NCBI GenBank assembly: GCA_018894105.1 | Contig: CM032124.1 | Span: forward strand, 2,961,501-3,025,500 | DNA length: 64,000 nucleotides | Direction: 5' to 3' | From: Jacaranda mimosifolia | Lineage: Eukaryota; Streptophyta; Magnoliopsida; Lamiales; Bignoniaceae | Shown: piece after piece, positions 25,600 through 37,944 of the stretch | How positions within the stretch are numbered: position 1 is the first letter of the stretch | Layout: every line of letters begins with the position of its first letter | Made by a program: the position numbers and the translations under genes | Notes under the pieces: model-generated | The model's input: only the letters and a program-made list of their open reading frames with translations | Database searches by the model: none | Told to the model about the DNA's origin: nothing

Positions 25600-27000
25600 A
25601 CATGCCCTTCTTTCTTTCTTTTCTTTAAATGGTAGGCTCAAGTCTTATGGCCAGTTTAATTTTGTATTCATTTTTATTTTCAATTTTCAACATTTTAAAC
25701 AATTAATTATAATTTTAAAAATAAAAATAAGATTTTATTTAAATATTTCATTTGGAAAAATATAAAGATTAGGGTAGTTATGATATTGTAAGTTTATGTG
25801 GTTTATATTTTCTATGGCTAAAAAAATTTCAATTTTGAAATGATAATGCATACGTTATACCAAATCAATTTTGAATTTGATTGATATAATAATATAATGA
25901 TATTGTGGATTTAGAATAAATTGAAAATAAAAATAAGGAGTATTTTCAGTAAATATATATCTATATATTAATTAATAGTTTTTTATTTTTAAATAATATC
26001 AAAAATAATACAAACTTTTTTAAAAAAAAAGGGCCTTATAGCCCATTTGGTTTTATTTTCATTTTCATTATTTTCAAAATGTTGGAAAGTAGTTAGTGGA
26101 AATGAGTTCTTATTTGGATAAATAGTTGGAAAAGTAATGATTATGTTGGATTTAGTAGGTTATAGATGGAGAGAAATAGAAATCATGGAATAAAGAGGGA
26201 AGATCTATAGTTATTGTAGAATGTATTTTGAAAATGAAAATCAAAATGATATCGGGTAAAAATGTGTAAAAAGTTATATATCTTATTTTTAAAATAGTAG
26301 AACCTATGAAAAGGAATTTTGAAAATGAAACCAAACAGGCGCTTAGGCTTACATATTCTTACTAGTAAAAAATCCTGTTATTTTATATTCATAATTAGAT
26401 CAAATAAGTATTTATATGTAGAGTTACATTTTCTACATGCCATCAATTAGAAAATTTCACGTGAAGCTGTATGTTTACACGTCTTTGATATTAATGATTT
26501 CACATTGACAGATAAAATGCTTTCACATTGTGTTTGGTACACCAAGCATGTCACAATTCTATATAATATAATCATATTGCTGCTCAAAAACCCCTCCCTT
26601 TGCTTTCTTTTTTACTAACATTGTTAGTTTTAATATTTTGTGAATTTCAAGAGTATTTGTGGTCCTACAATACTTTGCAAAATATTTGAAGTATATGTAC
26701 ACTCACCATGTGAGGTTGTATCAAGAATTTCAAGTAATTAAAGAGACATAACTTTAAAAAATTGCGTATTTTATAGTCTCTAAAAATCAATATTTTGGCA
26801 CTTTGTGTTGGACTAGTCTACAATTAACATGTGAATAAAAATATTAGGCGAGCGATGGTTATTATGATACCAACCGATTTATGTCAACAAATAAATATCA
26901 ATTTGTCATTATCTGTTGCTTGTGATCACTTTCATTGGCTATATTGTATGATATTATTTTCTCTTATTGTTATTTGATTATTTCATGTCAACATTTGAAG
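25600..27000. repeat. Segment duplicated at 34.7-37.6 kb
   Basis: Several blocks recur in order: about 25640-26000 with 34790-35210, 26380-26560 with 35600-35770, and 26690-26870 with 36650-36830. Shared strings include GATAAAATGCTTTCACATTG and GAATTTCAAGTAATTA. The second copy carries extra insertions (35859-36610 and 36917-37483). No gene is visible in either copy. Confidence 0.65.
26040..26339. mobile_element. Tourist-like MITE, CATTTGGTTTTATTTTC family
   Basis: The left end TAGCCCATTTGGTTTTATT and right end ATGAAACCAAACAGGCGC are imperfect inverted repeats, with TTA on each side. This 300-bp insert is not evident in the paired segment near 35.2 kb. Confidence 0.65.
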
Positions 27001-27037
27001 AAACGCACAAAGATAATGGATCTTATTGGTCGGGGAA

Positions 27038-29936
27038 TGTAACACTCTTAAAATACGGTATTTCAAAAAATAAGAATTTAAAAATCAAGATTTTGATTGG
27101 TTGGATTTTAGGGCTCGAAAAATAGATTAAAGGACTTAATTGTAAAAATTTTGAAAGTTTTGGGGTCAAAATGAAATTTAGGAAGACTTGATTAGACCAC
27201 AATTTTGAAGTTTTTAGGGTTGCATGGTGAATATTTTGGGTCAAAGGAGCTAATTAGAGCACTCCTTAATTTGGAGGCTGAATTGAGAAACTAACATTTT
27301 TCGAAGGGCTCAGTGGCAGGCTGAAGAAAACTTTTGGGGCGAATTTGCAAATTAGGAAAGTTATTTCTATAAATATCCTATTCTCATTTTCTTCCCCTAT
27401 TTTCACCCTTTTCTTCATCCAACGCCCTCTCCTCTCAGTTTGGCGAACTCCCACCAGAGACAACCAAACCACAAAACTAAACTGGCCAACAGCTTTTCCT
27501 CCTCACCAGCAAATCGGCGACACCACATGCACGGCGAACCAAGCAGCGGAACCACCGAAAATCGAGATAGAAAGTTGGCTGACGGCGGACTTGGTGGGTT
27601 TCCTCTTTCCCACGACATTTCACGGCAGACAAAGGGTCTTATGGGACGGGTTCAGCTCAAGGAAACATTTGGCGAAGCTAGTTTTGGGTTCCAATCACCG
27701 ACGGTAGCAGAAATAGGAAGATCGGAGATGGTGGTATGAGGTGGTGTTGAGGCTTCAAGAGGTGATTTCATGGTTAATTTGGCACCAAAGCCTGAAATTG
27801 ATGGTGGCATTGGATTCAGGAGGTTGAAAGGTGTATTTTGGTGGTGATTTGGGCTTTTTCGGATGACAGCAACGTAGTGGTGGAGCTAGGACAGAATTTG
27901 CAGCTCGTCACGATGATTGTGATGGTACCTTTAGTTCGTGGTTTCGAGGTTCTAATAGTTGGTTATAGGGTAAAGAAGTTGGATGAAATGCTTAGATATA
28001 TATGTGTGTGTGTGTGTGTGCTGTATTGATTCCTTAAACTTTGTATTATGAAGGATTATATATGATTGATTTATATCTATTCCCATGCATGGACTATAGT
28101 GTAGTTAGTGTGCCCAGATCTATATTATTTTATGTAATGTTAGGATTAATTGAGTTAATGATTAAAGTATGATTTGATGAAATTGGAACTCGAGAAATGA
28201 TAATTGGGTGATTTGAGATGATATGGGACTAGGACTCGGTATATGCATGTGCCAACATAAATTTGGTAGACTTGGATTGTATTATTTTATGAAAATGTCG
28301 GGAATTATTGAGTTAAATGAAAGAAAAAACCCTAATTTTGTATATTTTGGACCTAAATGGCAATAATTAGGTTATTGGGCTAATTGGCCTGTTATTGATA
28401 ATTTTGGACACAGATATGAGGTTAATTAGGTAATTAAGAAATTGATATATCTATTGCTCGTATCGCTAAGAACCCTGTAATTATTGAAGGTTATCGAGGT
28501 CGAATAAAGATTTGATTGTGAATTTATTCCTTTGGTTAGGTGATGAAGGAGTAGGTCCCACAGACCAGTAGACTGCTGATTGTGAGTGTAGTTTTCTGAG
28601 ACTACAGAGGTGAGTGTCTGCCAACCTGGCACTTCTTTTAGTTATCTATTATTATGATAAACCCCTGTGAGGGTTTTCTATTTCTGTACCGTACTGAACT
28701 ATATTTATTGAAATATGTGAATTGTTCAGAATCTACTTGTTATCTATTAATTAACATTTATACCCCTGTGAGGACTATCTCTTGATTGATTATGTTATAG
28801 GTCCATTCGGGCGCCAAGAACATCTTGTCTATTATCTATTTGATTTGTTATCTGATCACTCAGAACTCTCATTGTCTGTTGGCATATTCGTTTGATTCGT
28901 ACTGTTCGCCATATGATCGGTCTTGTTGATCTATCTGAGTTTGATTGGTATGTTATTGATTCGTTTTGTCATCAATAAGTTATGTTCCAAGCTGTTATAC
29001 CTGGGTAAGTTATGTACCAAGCTACGCTTGGGTAAGTTTTGTACTAGGTTGTCACGCTTGGGTAAGTTAAGTACCAAGTTGTCATGGTTGGGTAAGTTTA
29101 GTTTGATCTATATAAGGTTAAGTTTTGTACCAAGTTGTCAAGCTTGGGTAAGTTTAGTTTGACTGGAATAAGATACATGTGTTGTACGTATCCGTTACGA
29201 CCTGTTGAATTGCATCGGTTGATCCGATCTATTTTACCTAATTGATTCTTGATTGTTCGATTGTTTCTTAACTGCTCGATTATTTCTCAACTGTTTGATT
29301 GTTTCCTGATTGCTTGTTTGTATCTTGATGTGTTTTAGCATGACTGTTGATTTACGATCTGCTAAGTCGATTCTTGCTCGACAGATCCCTTTTCTTATGA
29401 TTACGATTATCCCTCACTAAGTCTTTTGGACTTACCCTTCCGTTTTATCTTTGATTCTCTCAGACATGGATTAAGTGAAGAATTTGGACACTAGGTCTGG
29501 ACATAAGCATATTTTGTAATAGATTAGGTGTTCGAATATATATATATATAGAATCATCTAAATGCTAAGCATGAACTCAAGACGTTTTGATATGTTATGT
29601 GATGACTTAAGGCATGTAAATGTTTCATTAGATATAAAGTAAATTATGGCACGTACTTAATGGTTTATCGAGTCTATTAAGTTTGAAATTCCATTGCTTC
29701 TGATAAGTTGAATTTGAGATTTTGTGGTATGTATTTAGTATATGTGCTATATGTTACAGGATTGTTTAAGGTTTGAATTTAATGTCTTGTGAAGGTTTGC
29801 TTAAGTTGGAATCCACTTGTATTCTGATAAGCTTGAAAGTTTGATTATGGGCCTATTAATTTGTATTGTGGGTTCAATTTAAGATTGAACTAAGTGGCGC
29901 CTAGATTTAGGTGTTATCCTGAGATGGAGCGTTACA
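27038..29936 (+). repeat. 5' LTR of the truncated gypsy element
   Basis: It starts TGTAACACTC and ends GCGTTACA, 2899 bp. A TATA-like TATAAATA at 27369-27376, followed by a pyrimidine-rich stretch, fits an LTR promoter. At 28976-29165 there are several degenerate copies of a roughly 30-45 bp unit containing GTACCAAG and TTGGGTAAGTT. ORF-like stretches inside (27345-27739 on either strand) are not conserved genes. Confidence 0.85.
27369..27376 (+). promoter_or_regulatory. TATA-like box in the gypsy 5' LTR
   Basis: TATAAATA lies about 330 bp into the LTR, followed by C/T-rich sequence, as expected for the start of an LTR transcript. Assigned by position and motif only. Confidence 0.45.
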
Positions 29937-29940
29937 GGAG

Positions 29941-29953
29941 TGGTATCAGAGCG
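29941..29953 (+). other. Primer-binding site, initiator tRNA-Met type
   Basis: TGGTATCAGAGCG lies four bases after the LTR end. It matches the standard complement of the 3' end of plant initiator tRNA-Met. Confidence 0.9.
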
Positions 29954-30248
29954 TAGGTTTTTCGATGACCTAGGCATTTGGTAATGTTGGAAGTTGTGAC
30001 TAACTTTTTATTTAGGTTAGTTTGAGTATGAATTCCAGGCATTTTTGCTTATTGGAATGTGATTAAAGATTTAAGATGAATTTGATCAGTTGCTATTAGT
30101 GAGATAAGTTTGCTTACAGTCGGATGCCTACGGGATCTTGTCATATATTGTAGAATGATTAGACTTGTATATCTATGAGTCTGATTTGATCTTATCTAAT
30201 TCTTCTCCTTCTTTTATTCGTAGAAGCTTGGTAGAGTTGGTAGAAGTA

Positions 30249-31330
30249 ATGGCATCGTAAGGAAGTTCGGATACACCCGTTCCACCTAGAACTGGACGAC
30301 AGGGTAGACCTCCTAGGCAAAAGGTTGTTAACCAACGATCTCCTAGGTGGGAAGCACATGCCTACCCACAACCAATGCCAAATGAGGAAGTTTCTCAAAC
30401 TCCTCTAATGGATCAACCCGCAGTAGATCCCTCAGCAAGGCCTGATCATCGAAAAAGACAGAAACACAGACAACCTGACCACCGGCCAGCGGATAGAATG
30501 GGGGTAGCAGAAGCAATTACAGAAGATCGAGCCCTTGAGCGATTCCTTCATTTCAATCTCCTGAAGTTCTTGGGAGGTCCTGACGATAGAAAGGCTGAGG
30601 AATGAATTGAGAGTTTAGAGAACATTTTTAAGATATTGCGTTATTCGAATATGCGGCGGGTTCAATTTGCCACGTTCCTTCTGGAAGGTTCCGCTCGAAG
30701 TTAGTGGAAGATGATGGATCGAAGATGGACGGCTGAAGGAACCCGTCGAACTTAGGAGAATTTCACTCGAGACTTCATGAGTAAATGTGTGCTAGATATG
30801 GTGAAACAAACCAAGGAAGAGAGTTTATGGACCTTATATAGGGGGCACAATCTGTAAGTCAGTACGAGGTTACTTTTAGCCGACTAATATAATATGCTCC
30901 TTACATATAAGATGATGAAGTTCAACAAGCTCGACAATTCGTACAAGGGTTGCGGCTAGAGTTTAGGCAAGGCTTAGCCATTTGTGTTTTGTCAAATCTC
31001 AATTTGGTAATAAGTAGAGCACTGCAACTTGAGTCAGAGCTGCAAGAAATCCAAAAGATTGAGAATAAGGGCCACAAGGAAAAGATGCACTTCGAGGAGC
31101 AGAGTGATATCGGAGGAAAGCAACCGAAACTCCAAGTTGAAAGCACTGTTCATCAAGTCCCTCAATCTAGTGAGACTGCAAATTTGGCTCAAGGAATGGC
31201 TCACAAACAATGTGGATTTTTTGGAGGACTTAACCATGACGAGTTTGGATGTTGGAAGAAATAAGGTAGATTAATGGGCTGTGGAAGTGACCGACATTTC
31301 CTGAAGGATTATCGTAGAAGGAAAGACCCA
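30249..31330 (+). pseudogene. Degenerate retrotransposon gag
   Basis: From an ATG at 30249 the reading gives MAS and then a stop. It continues in frame with a gag core (FLHFNLLKFLGGPDDRKAEE near 30540-30602), then the region around ENIFKILRYSN, and further on LESELQEI near 31030. Zinc-knuckle remnants with Cys spacing follow (CGFFGG...H...C near 31210-31255). There are several in-frame stops and at least one frameshift. It resembles the Retrotrans_gag family; it is not functional. Confidence 0.8.
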
Positions 31331-31516
31331 ACACCTGCAGGGAAAGGAAAGCAGGTAGGGAAGCCAGTAATAGACCAAAAATACGAGCTCGAAAATAAGC
31401 TCTAACATGAGAAGAAGCGCTAGATCCTACTGAGATGGCAAGAGGTATGGTTTCTATCTCTAAAATCTATGATAATGCGATATATGATCTTGGTGTTTTG
31501 TAGTTGCATTTCCTCA

Positions 31517-32542
31517 CCATATGATCGGTCTTGTTGATCTATCTGAGTTTGATTGGTATGTTATTGATTCGTTCTATTAGCAATAAGTTATGTTCCAAGC
31601 TGTTATGCCTAGGTAAGTTATGCACCATTATGCACCATGCTGGCATGCCTGGGTAAGTTATGTACCAAGCTACGCTTGGGTAAGTTTTGTACCAGGTTGT
31701 CGTGCATGGTTAAGTTTAGTTCAATTTATAAAAGGTTAAGTTTTGTACCAGGCTGTCACGCTTAGGTAAGTTTAGTTTGACTGGAATAAGATACATCTGT
31801 TGTATGTATCTGTTATGACCTATTGAATTGTATCGGTTGTCTGATCTGTTTTGCCTAATTGATTCTTGATCGTTTGATTGTTTCTTAAACGTTCGATTGT
31901 TTCTCAACTGTTCAATTGTTTCCTGATTGCTTGTCTGTATCTTGATGTGTTTTAGCATGACTGTTGATTTACGATCTGTTGAGTCGATTCTTCCTCGACA
32001 GATCCCTTTTCTTATGATTACGATTATCACTCACTATGTCCTTTGGACTTACCCTTCTGTTTTATTTTTGATTCTTTCAGACAGGGATTAAGTGAAGAAT
32101 TTGGACACCAGACCTAGACATGAGCATATTTTGTAATAGATAATGTGTTTGAATGTATATATGGAATCATATGAATGGTAAACATGAACTCGAGACGTTG
32201 TGATATGTCATGTGATGAGTTAAGGCATGTAAATGTTTCGTTAGATATAAAGTGAATTATGGCACGTACTTAATGGTTGTTCGAGTCTGTTAAGTTTGAA
32301 ATTCTGTTGCTTCTGATAAGTTGAACTTGAAATTTTGTGGTATGTATTTAGTATATGTGTTGTATGTTACAGGATTGTTTAAGGTTTGAATTTAATGTCT
32401 TGTGAAGGTTTGCTTAAGTTGGAATTCGCTGCTATTTCTAATAAGCTTGAAAAGTTTGATTATAGGCCTATTGATTTGTATTGTGGGTTCAATTTAAGAT
32501 TAAATTGAGTTGTGCCTCGACTTAGGTGCTATCCTGAGATGG
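31517..32542 (+). repeat. 5'-truncated 3' LTR of the gypsy element
   Basis: This matches 28908-29929 of the 5' LTR, including the GTACCA/GGGTAAGTT minisatellite and the tract CTTAAGTTGGAAT. It diverges at the very end (GAGATGGGGGCTCTC in place of GAGATGGAGCGTTACA), so the last few bases are missing. Confidence 0.85.
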
Positions 32543-33589
32543 GGGCTCTCTAGAGAAGTTCATTATGTATCAAATATATTCACAAATTTTGCAATTATAT
32601 ATATACACATATTATCTATTATATACTATTTCTTCCACAGTAACATCAAATCCCAAGGCACCTAATGATATTACAAAAGGAAAAAAAAAAAAAACATGTC
32701 CAATGAGAAGATCATACTTTCAAGAAATAGTTGAAGTCTTCAAGTTTGAGTATGGTTAAAATTTACAAGTACTTTGGATAAAAATCTATATTTCCCCTTC
32801 AATTTTATTTTTCTCGTCCCTCCAACAATTTGAATGGTCTCTTTACAATATATACATATCTTTTATTTTGAGAAGATTTATCACATTACCATAATTGATG
32901 ATTGAGCATCTGGAAAGGTAAATCAAAATCTTATTAATTGTTACACACGCTTACATTAGAAAAGGATTAAAATGGAATGTTACAAATGATAATTCCACTA
33001 CCTTAATGATTAAGTTGTTAAATATAAAAGGATCTTTAGTAAAATTATTAATTAAAAATATGAAATTTAAAAGAATGCACCTACTGACCTTCTGTCTTTC
33101 TTTATTCACATAAGCATTATATCAATTAGAGTGTAGCAAAGCTTTTCAATTCATTTTTCATAAATGCTCTAAGCTTTTCCCACCAATCATATTATCATGT
33201 TAGTGACACCCTCTTAATGTTCCCCCGCTTGTCCATCTCTTTTTTTATCTTTATTCTTAATTTGTATTATTCTTTTGTGACACTAGTTATTAATATATGT
33301 TACTTCTATTTTAAATTGCCACGCTTATTTTTTTAGGACATCTTGGAATATGACTAGGCATCAGGTGAGTTATTAGTTTAATTTAGTCAATAAATAATTC
33401 AAATATAATCAATTTAGTCGACCTAATTAAAATATGATTAATTTAATTAATAGTTAAAAATTATATTAAATTGTTAATTTAATCAATACATTAATGACAC
33501 CGCATATAAGTTTATATATTTTATAGTTATTAATTGTATTTTTATTTTATCTATACGTGGTAATTTTTAAATGATACCATAACTAAATA
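32543..33589. other. AT-rich intergenic DNA
   Basis: No gene, RNA gene or clear repeat boundary is seen. TAATT-rich tracts occur at 33370-33480. Confidence 0.4.
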
Positions 33590-34241
33590 TGAGTGCTATT
33601 TGCAAGAAAATATTAATGACATTAATTAAGTGCCTATTGAAATGCAACTATGTTGTTATGTCAAATCCCACTAAATATATATGTATAATATTATAGTGAC
33701 ATTTTTTATAACTGTCATATTGTTTTATGTGTCGCTATATTGTAAAATATCATTAAGTTAGTGTAATTAAATATGTTGTGGCATTTTCTACAAAATGACA
33801 CTATAACATGATATAAGTGACATTTTTAATAACAATTGATGACACTTAATTAGTTAAATGCCTTTAAAATCCATTTATGTTGGTATGTTCTATCAAATGC
33901 CTCTATTTTATTTGATATTTATTAATTAAACATTACAAAATATTACCTTTAATGTCATTTTCTAACAAATATCATTGTAATAGGATTGCGCGTCATTATG
34001 TTATAAAATGCCACCAAATGAATGTCACTAGATTTTTTATGACATTTTTTTCAAATGACATTATAAATTTTAAGAAAAAGAATTAATGATACTAATTAAG
34101 TGCCTTTAAAATACATTTATAGTGGTATTTTCAATCAAATGTCACTATTTTATTTATTATTCATTAATCAAATGTCACTAAATATTATTTTATAGTGACA
34201 TTTTTCGTAATTGCCATCACAAGGGCATTTTTCTTGTAGTG
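33590..34241. mobile_element. CACTA-type transposon terminus
   Basis: The right end, read on the minus strand, is CACTACAAGAAAAATGCCC, the standard CACTA (En/Spm) terminus. The 600 bp next to it hold many copies in both orientations of AATGTCACTA/TAGTGACATT, the expected subterminal repeats. No matching left terminus or transposase was found, so this is a fragment or a strongly diverged element; the left limit is approximate. Confidence 0.8.
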
Positions 34242-34699
34242 ATATTTATATATACATATATATATATAAATCAATAATCAGGACTATTAATAAAAAAAAA
34301 TTGAAACAAAATAACATGTCAAAAAAGTAAATACAATTTGATTTAACCCTCATATGTATTAAAAAAAAATAAAAATTCCAATCTCCTTTTTCAGATGCAA
34401 TTTTTTTACTAAAATATTGTAAAATAAAAAATTCATAAATTAACGTGAAATGAAAATCATCCATATTTTTGTGGGTCGTCAGAGCCCACGCCTTCGCAAT
34501 TATTGGGAAAAAACGAAAATGGGCTGGCTGTGGTCCTCCGACTGTCGCCATACTTGTCAGATTATCAAAATCAGTACAATTCTGACATGCAACAGCAATA
34601 CAAAAGAAACAAAAAATAAAAATAAAAATAAAAAATAAAGAATTAAAAAAAAATTGTTACACATAACTGGTTATTATTGTTTTGAGAAAAGACAACACA
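34242..34699. other. AT-rich DNA with a TA microsatellite
   Basis: A (TA)n tract at 34250-34266 and A-rich runs near 34600-34640. The ORFs on either strand are short and unconvincing. Confidence 0.4.
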
Positions 34700-35858
34700 A
34701 TATTATTAACTATTAGAAAAATAAAACCTGATTTGTATTTACTTGAAGAAAGAAATGCCCTGTGTTTGTTTCTTTCTTTTCCTTTAAATAAGCTCAAGTC
34801 TAACGCCGGTTTAATTTTATGTTCATTTTTGTTTTTAGTTTTTAGTACTTTTAAAAATTAAAAAGTCAATTATAATTTGTAAATAAAAATAAGACTATAT
34901 TTGAATGTTTTAGTTGAAAATAATAATTATGATAGTTACAATGTTGAAATTTTATGTGGTTTATATTTTTTATGCTTACAAAAAATATGTTTTTCAAAAT
35001 TATATGTATATTTCAATTGTTTTGAAATAATAATTGTTACTTTAAGTTAAAATTAAATTTGAATTTATTTGATAAGATAATATAATGATATGATAAGTTC
35101 AGAATAAATTGAAAATAAAAATAAATAATATTTCTAATAAAAGTATGTATAAATTAATGATTTTTCAATTTTTAAATAATATTAAAAATAAAAATAATAC
35201 CTAAAAATATAAATAAATGGGGTTTTATTTTCTACAGGACATGCTACATTAGATTGTATGAAATGCACCTGGTCCAACCATAATTGTTGGATTGAAAGAA
35301 GTGGATGGTAACTGTCATGATTGGATCGAGTGCACTGTACTGATCCTACCAAAGATAACATCCTTTATTTGTCAAGAATTTTTATTTTTGTATTCATAAC
35401 TAAATCAAACAGATATTTAGATGTAGAATTGCACTTTTTGCATACTATTAACAAGAAATTTGCATGAAAAACCACCCGACTCCCCTTAATTCAACAATTA
35501 TGATTGAATCGGATGCATTACATTTGATCTAATAAAAAATCATGCATTCTTTCCTCATCAAGTTCTTTTATCTTTATTCTTTTATCCCTCTCTATATATA
35601 TTCATAATTAAATCCAATAAATATTTATATGTAGAGTTACACTTTTTACAAACCATTAACAAAAAAAAGTGCATGTTAAGTTGTATGTTTGCCTTGATAT
35701 TATCATATTAATGGGTTCACATTCGCAGATAAAATGCTTTCACATTGTGTTTGGTGCACCACGTGACAATTATATATATATATATATATATATAAGCTTA
35801 TAGCTCTCTCAAAGTCATCATTTTCTTTTACTTTTAACTAAAATTTTATGAACTTCAA

Positions 35859-36610
35859 GGGCTTGTTTGCTTGACTAGATTGGGCCTAATACACACACAC
35901 ACACTAAAAAGAGCAATTTCATTGCATATCAGACGAAATTACATCAAAGAGATAATAAGGGTTGTGATCTTCCCACAAAATAATTTCAGATCTAAAAATA
36001 GAGGCCTCAGCAATGTTATGGGCCGCCTGATTCTCTGAATGACAAACAAAGCACGCATGACAATTAGTGTGCTCTTTCAACATAACTTTACAATCTTCAA
36101 TAACAAAACCAAAATATGAAATGTCATTGTTTTCCTTAAGAACTACATTAACCACTACTAATGCATCAAGTTCAAAAATAACATTAGAGAGAAACTTATT
36201 CTTTATCCAGCTAAGTGCCTCTCAGAATGGTATAGCCTCTTTTAATATTTGTTTCAATTGATAAAAGCCCTTGATAAATCCTAAACCCAACATTATTTAT
36301 TGTTAGTTTCGGAAAATGGATTTAGTGGGGAATGCTTGATTTTGTGTGATAAAAATTACAAAGATCAAATATGACCTATTTCTTATCTTATTTTCAATTA
36401 AACCTTGTTCCTAAGAATGAGGAAATTATGAAAAAACTTATTAAAAAGTATAAATGATATAATAGTAAATTTATATATTATGTTTTAATTTATTTATATA
36501 TTAATCTTACCAACCAAACACAAAATTAAAATATTTTATCATAATGGACTTAAAATGTATCTATTTACTTATATATCTCTTCTAATCACATCATTCAAAG
36601 CAAATGAACT
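35859..36610. mobile_element. Tourist/Harbinger-type MITE, copy 3, split by a LINE piece
   Basis: The ends are GGGCTTGTTTGCTTG and the complement of CAAAGCAAATGAACT, with CAA at 35856-35858 and 36611-36613. The paired site in the other duplicate (about 26648) has one TTCAAGAGTATT and no insert. About 340 bp in the left part (35895-36233) is foreign and holds a LINE fragment. Confidence 0.8.
35895..36233 (-). mobile_element. 5'-truncated LINE fragment, RNase H-like domain
   Basis: On the minus strand it reads EALSWIKNKF, then VIFELDALVVVNVV, FGFVIEDCKVML and ENQAAHNIAEAS, and ends at a stop near 35919. This is the RNase H-like (RVT_3) segment found at the C-terminus of many plant L1-type LINEs. 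The acidic residue of VIFELDA is at the usual place. The piece interrupts a MITE, so it arrived after the MITE. An AC/GT-rich tract at 35888-35906 lies at its 3' side. Confidence 0.75.
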
Positions 36611-36916
36611 CAAAGAATATTATCTCACTAAATGGTCCCATGAGTACAATATTTTGCAAAAAATATTTACATTCACCATGTGAGCTCGTATTAAGAATTT
36701 CAAGTAATTAGACATAATTCTAAAAAATTGTAGAAATATAATTTCCATTATCTACCAATCAAAGTTTTGGCGTTTTGTGTTGAACCAGTCCACCATTATT
36801 ATCTAAATAATAATATTAGGTAAGCGATGAACTTTATAGTATCAGTCTGCTTGTGTTAAAAAATAAGAAACAACTTTTCAATTTTCATTGTTTATTATTT
36901 TTTATCACTTCCATTA

Positions 36917-37483
36917 GTATTCAAAAAATCGAATCGTTCATTGAACCAGAAAGATTACTAGCACACGGTTCACTGGTTCAACCGTTGGTCGGACCGTAAT
37001 TGAACCGTGCTGTCATAATTACGAAATATATATATTTATATTATATATATTACTTAAAAATTAATAAAATGCCAAAATATAAAACATAAAGAGCTTAAAT
37101 GATATTGTCTAACATTACAATTCAAATTTCACAATTCATATTATAAATGATCACAACAATTTAAATGTATCAAGCTTAAAGTTTAAAGTTGAGAGTGTGT
37201 GAGTTAATTCTAAAATCTAAATTAAGTTTTTTTTTTTTTTTTAACTTTTAGATAGTTTGTGAGGTGTACTTAACTTTCAAACTTTATACTTAGACCAAAA
37301 AAGTTAAAAAAATAATAATTTTATTAAAAATTAAATGAAAAACTAGTCCGACCGGTCAGTTTGAACGGTTTTTACAAAATATGGTGTGTGTTTTTTCAAT
37401 TTTTTTATTTTTTGAGAAAACCGGATCGATTCGCCGTCAGTTGGCGGTCCGACCAACTGATCCGGTCTGATTTTTTAGATAGT
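36917..37483. mobile_element. TIR repeat rich in GGTTCAACCG motifs
   Basis: The left end resembles TATTCAAAAAATCGAA and the right end CTGATTTTTTAGATAGTG, which are inverted relative to each other. The flanks CACTTCCATTAG and GACTTCCACTTG suggest a 9-12 bp target duplication, which would fit a Mutator-like MITE. The other duplicate near 26930 lacks it. Confidence 0.6.
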
Positions 37484-37944
37484 GACTTCCACTTGCTTGC
37501 TGTATTAAATAGTATTACTTTCTTTTAGTATTGTTCAATTGTTTCATGTGAAATATTTTTCATAAACCCAAACAAAATACAAGATGGATTGATCCATAAC
37601 TCATTTACTATAACTAATTATTGAATAATTCTAATATTTACCAGCTTCTTTGAAATTATTATTATAAAATTACAAATAGCAAATGAAATCAAGATTTCAT
37701 TAAGTATTAGCATATAATGTATGAATTGTATAAATTGGGGGTGTAAATGAGTCGAACTCGAAAAAAAGTTTGGGCTTGACCTTGAGCTCGATGAGCCTCT
37801 TGTTACAGGTTCAAGCTCAGTACCAATCGAGTTTGAGCTCAATAAAATTTAATTATTAATATATAATAATTATTAAATATTATATATAATATTTAAAAAT
37901 AGAAAAAAGTAAATAATTAATATAAATAATTACTTAATTAATAT

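Larger units (their letters stand above)
27038..32542 (+). mobile_element. Truncated Ty3/gypsy retrotransposon with long LTRs
   Basis: The element has a complete 5' LTR (27038-29936), a primer-binding site complementary to initiator tRNA-Met (29941-29953), a gag-like region full of stops (30249-31400), and a 5'-truncated 3' LTR (about 31517-32542) that matches 28908-29929. Protease, reverse transcriptase, RNase H and integrase are missing. The long LTR, TGTAACAC start and tRNA-Met site suggest a chromovirus such as Tekay/Del, by inference. No target duplication can be shown because the 3' end is lost. Confidence 0.85.
34700..37570. repeat. Second copy of the 25.6-27.0 kb segment, with insertions
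   Basis: Collinear blocks match 25600-27000. Two inserts are specific to this copy: a Harbinger-type MITE with a nested LINE piece (35859-36610) and a GC-richer TIR repeat (36917-37483). A TA microsatellite lies at 35773-35794. No gene recognised. Confidence 0.6.

Noticed and set aside
27345..27739. Overlapping ORFs of about 100 codons
   Set aside because: They lie inside the gypsy LTR, have no recognisable domain and overlap on both strands.
36067..36261. Plus-strand ORF opposite the RNase H-like fragment
   Set aside because: Shadow of the minus-strand LINE domain, which has clear family motifs.
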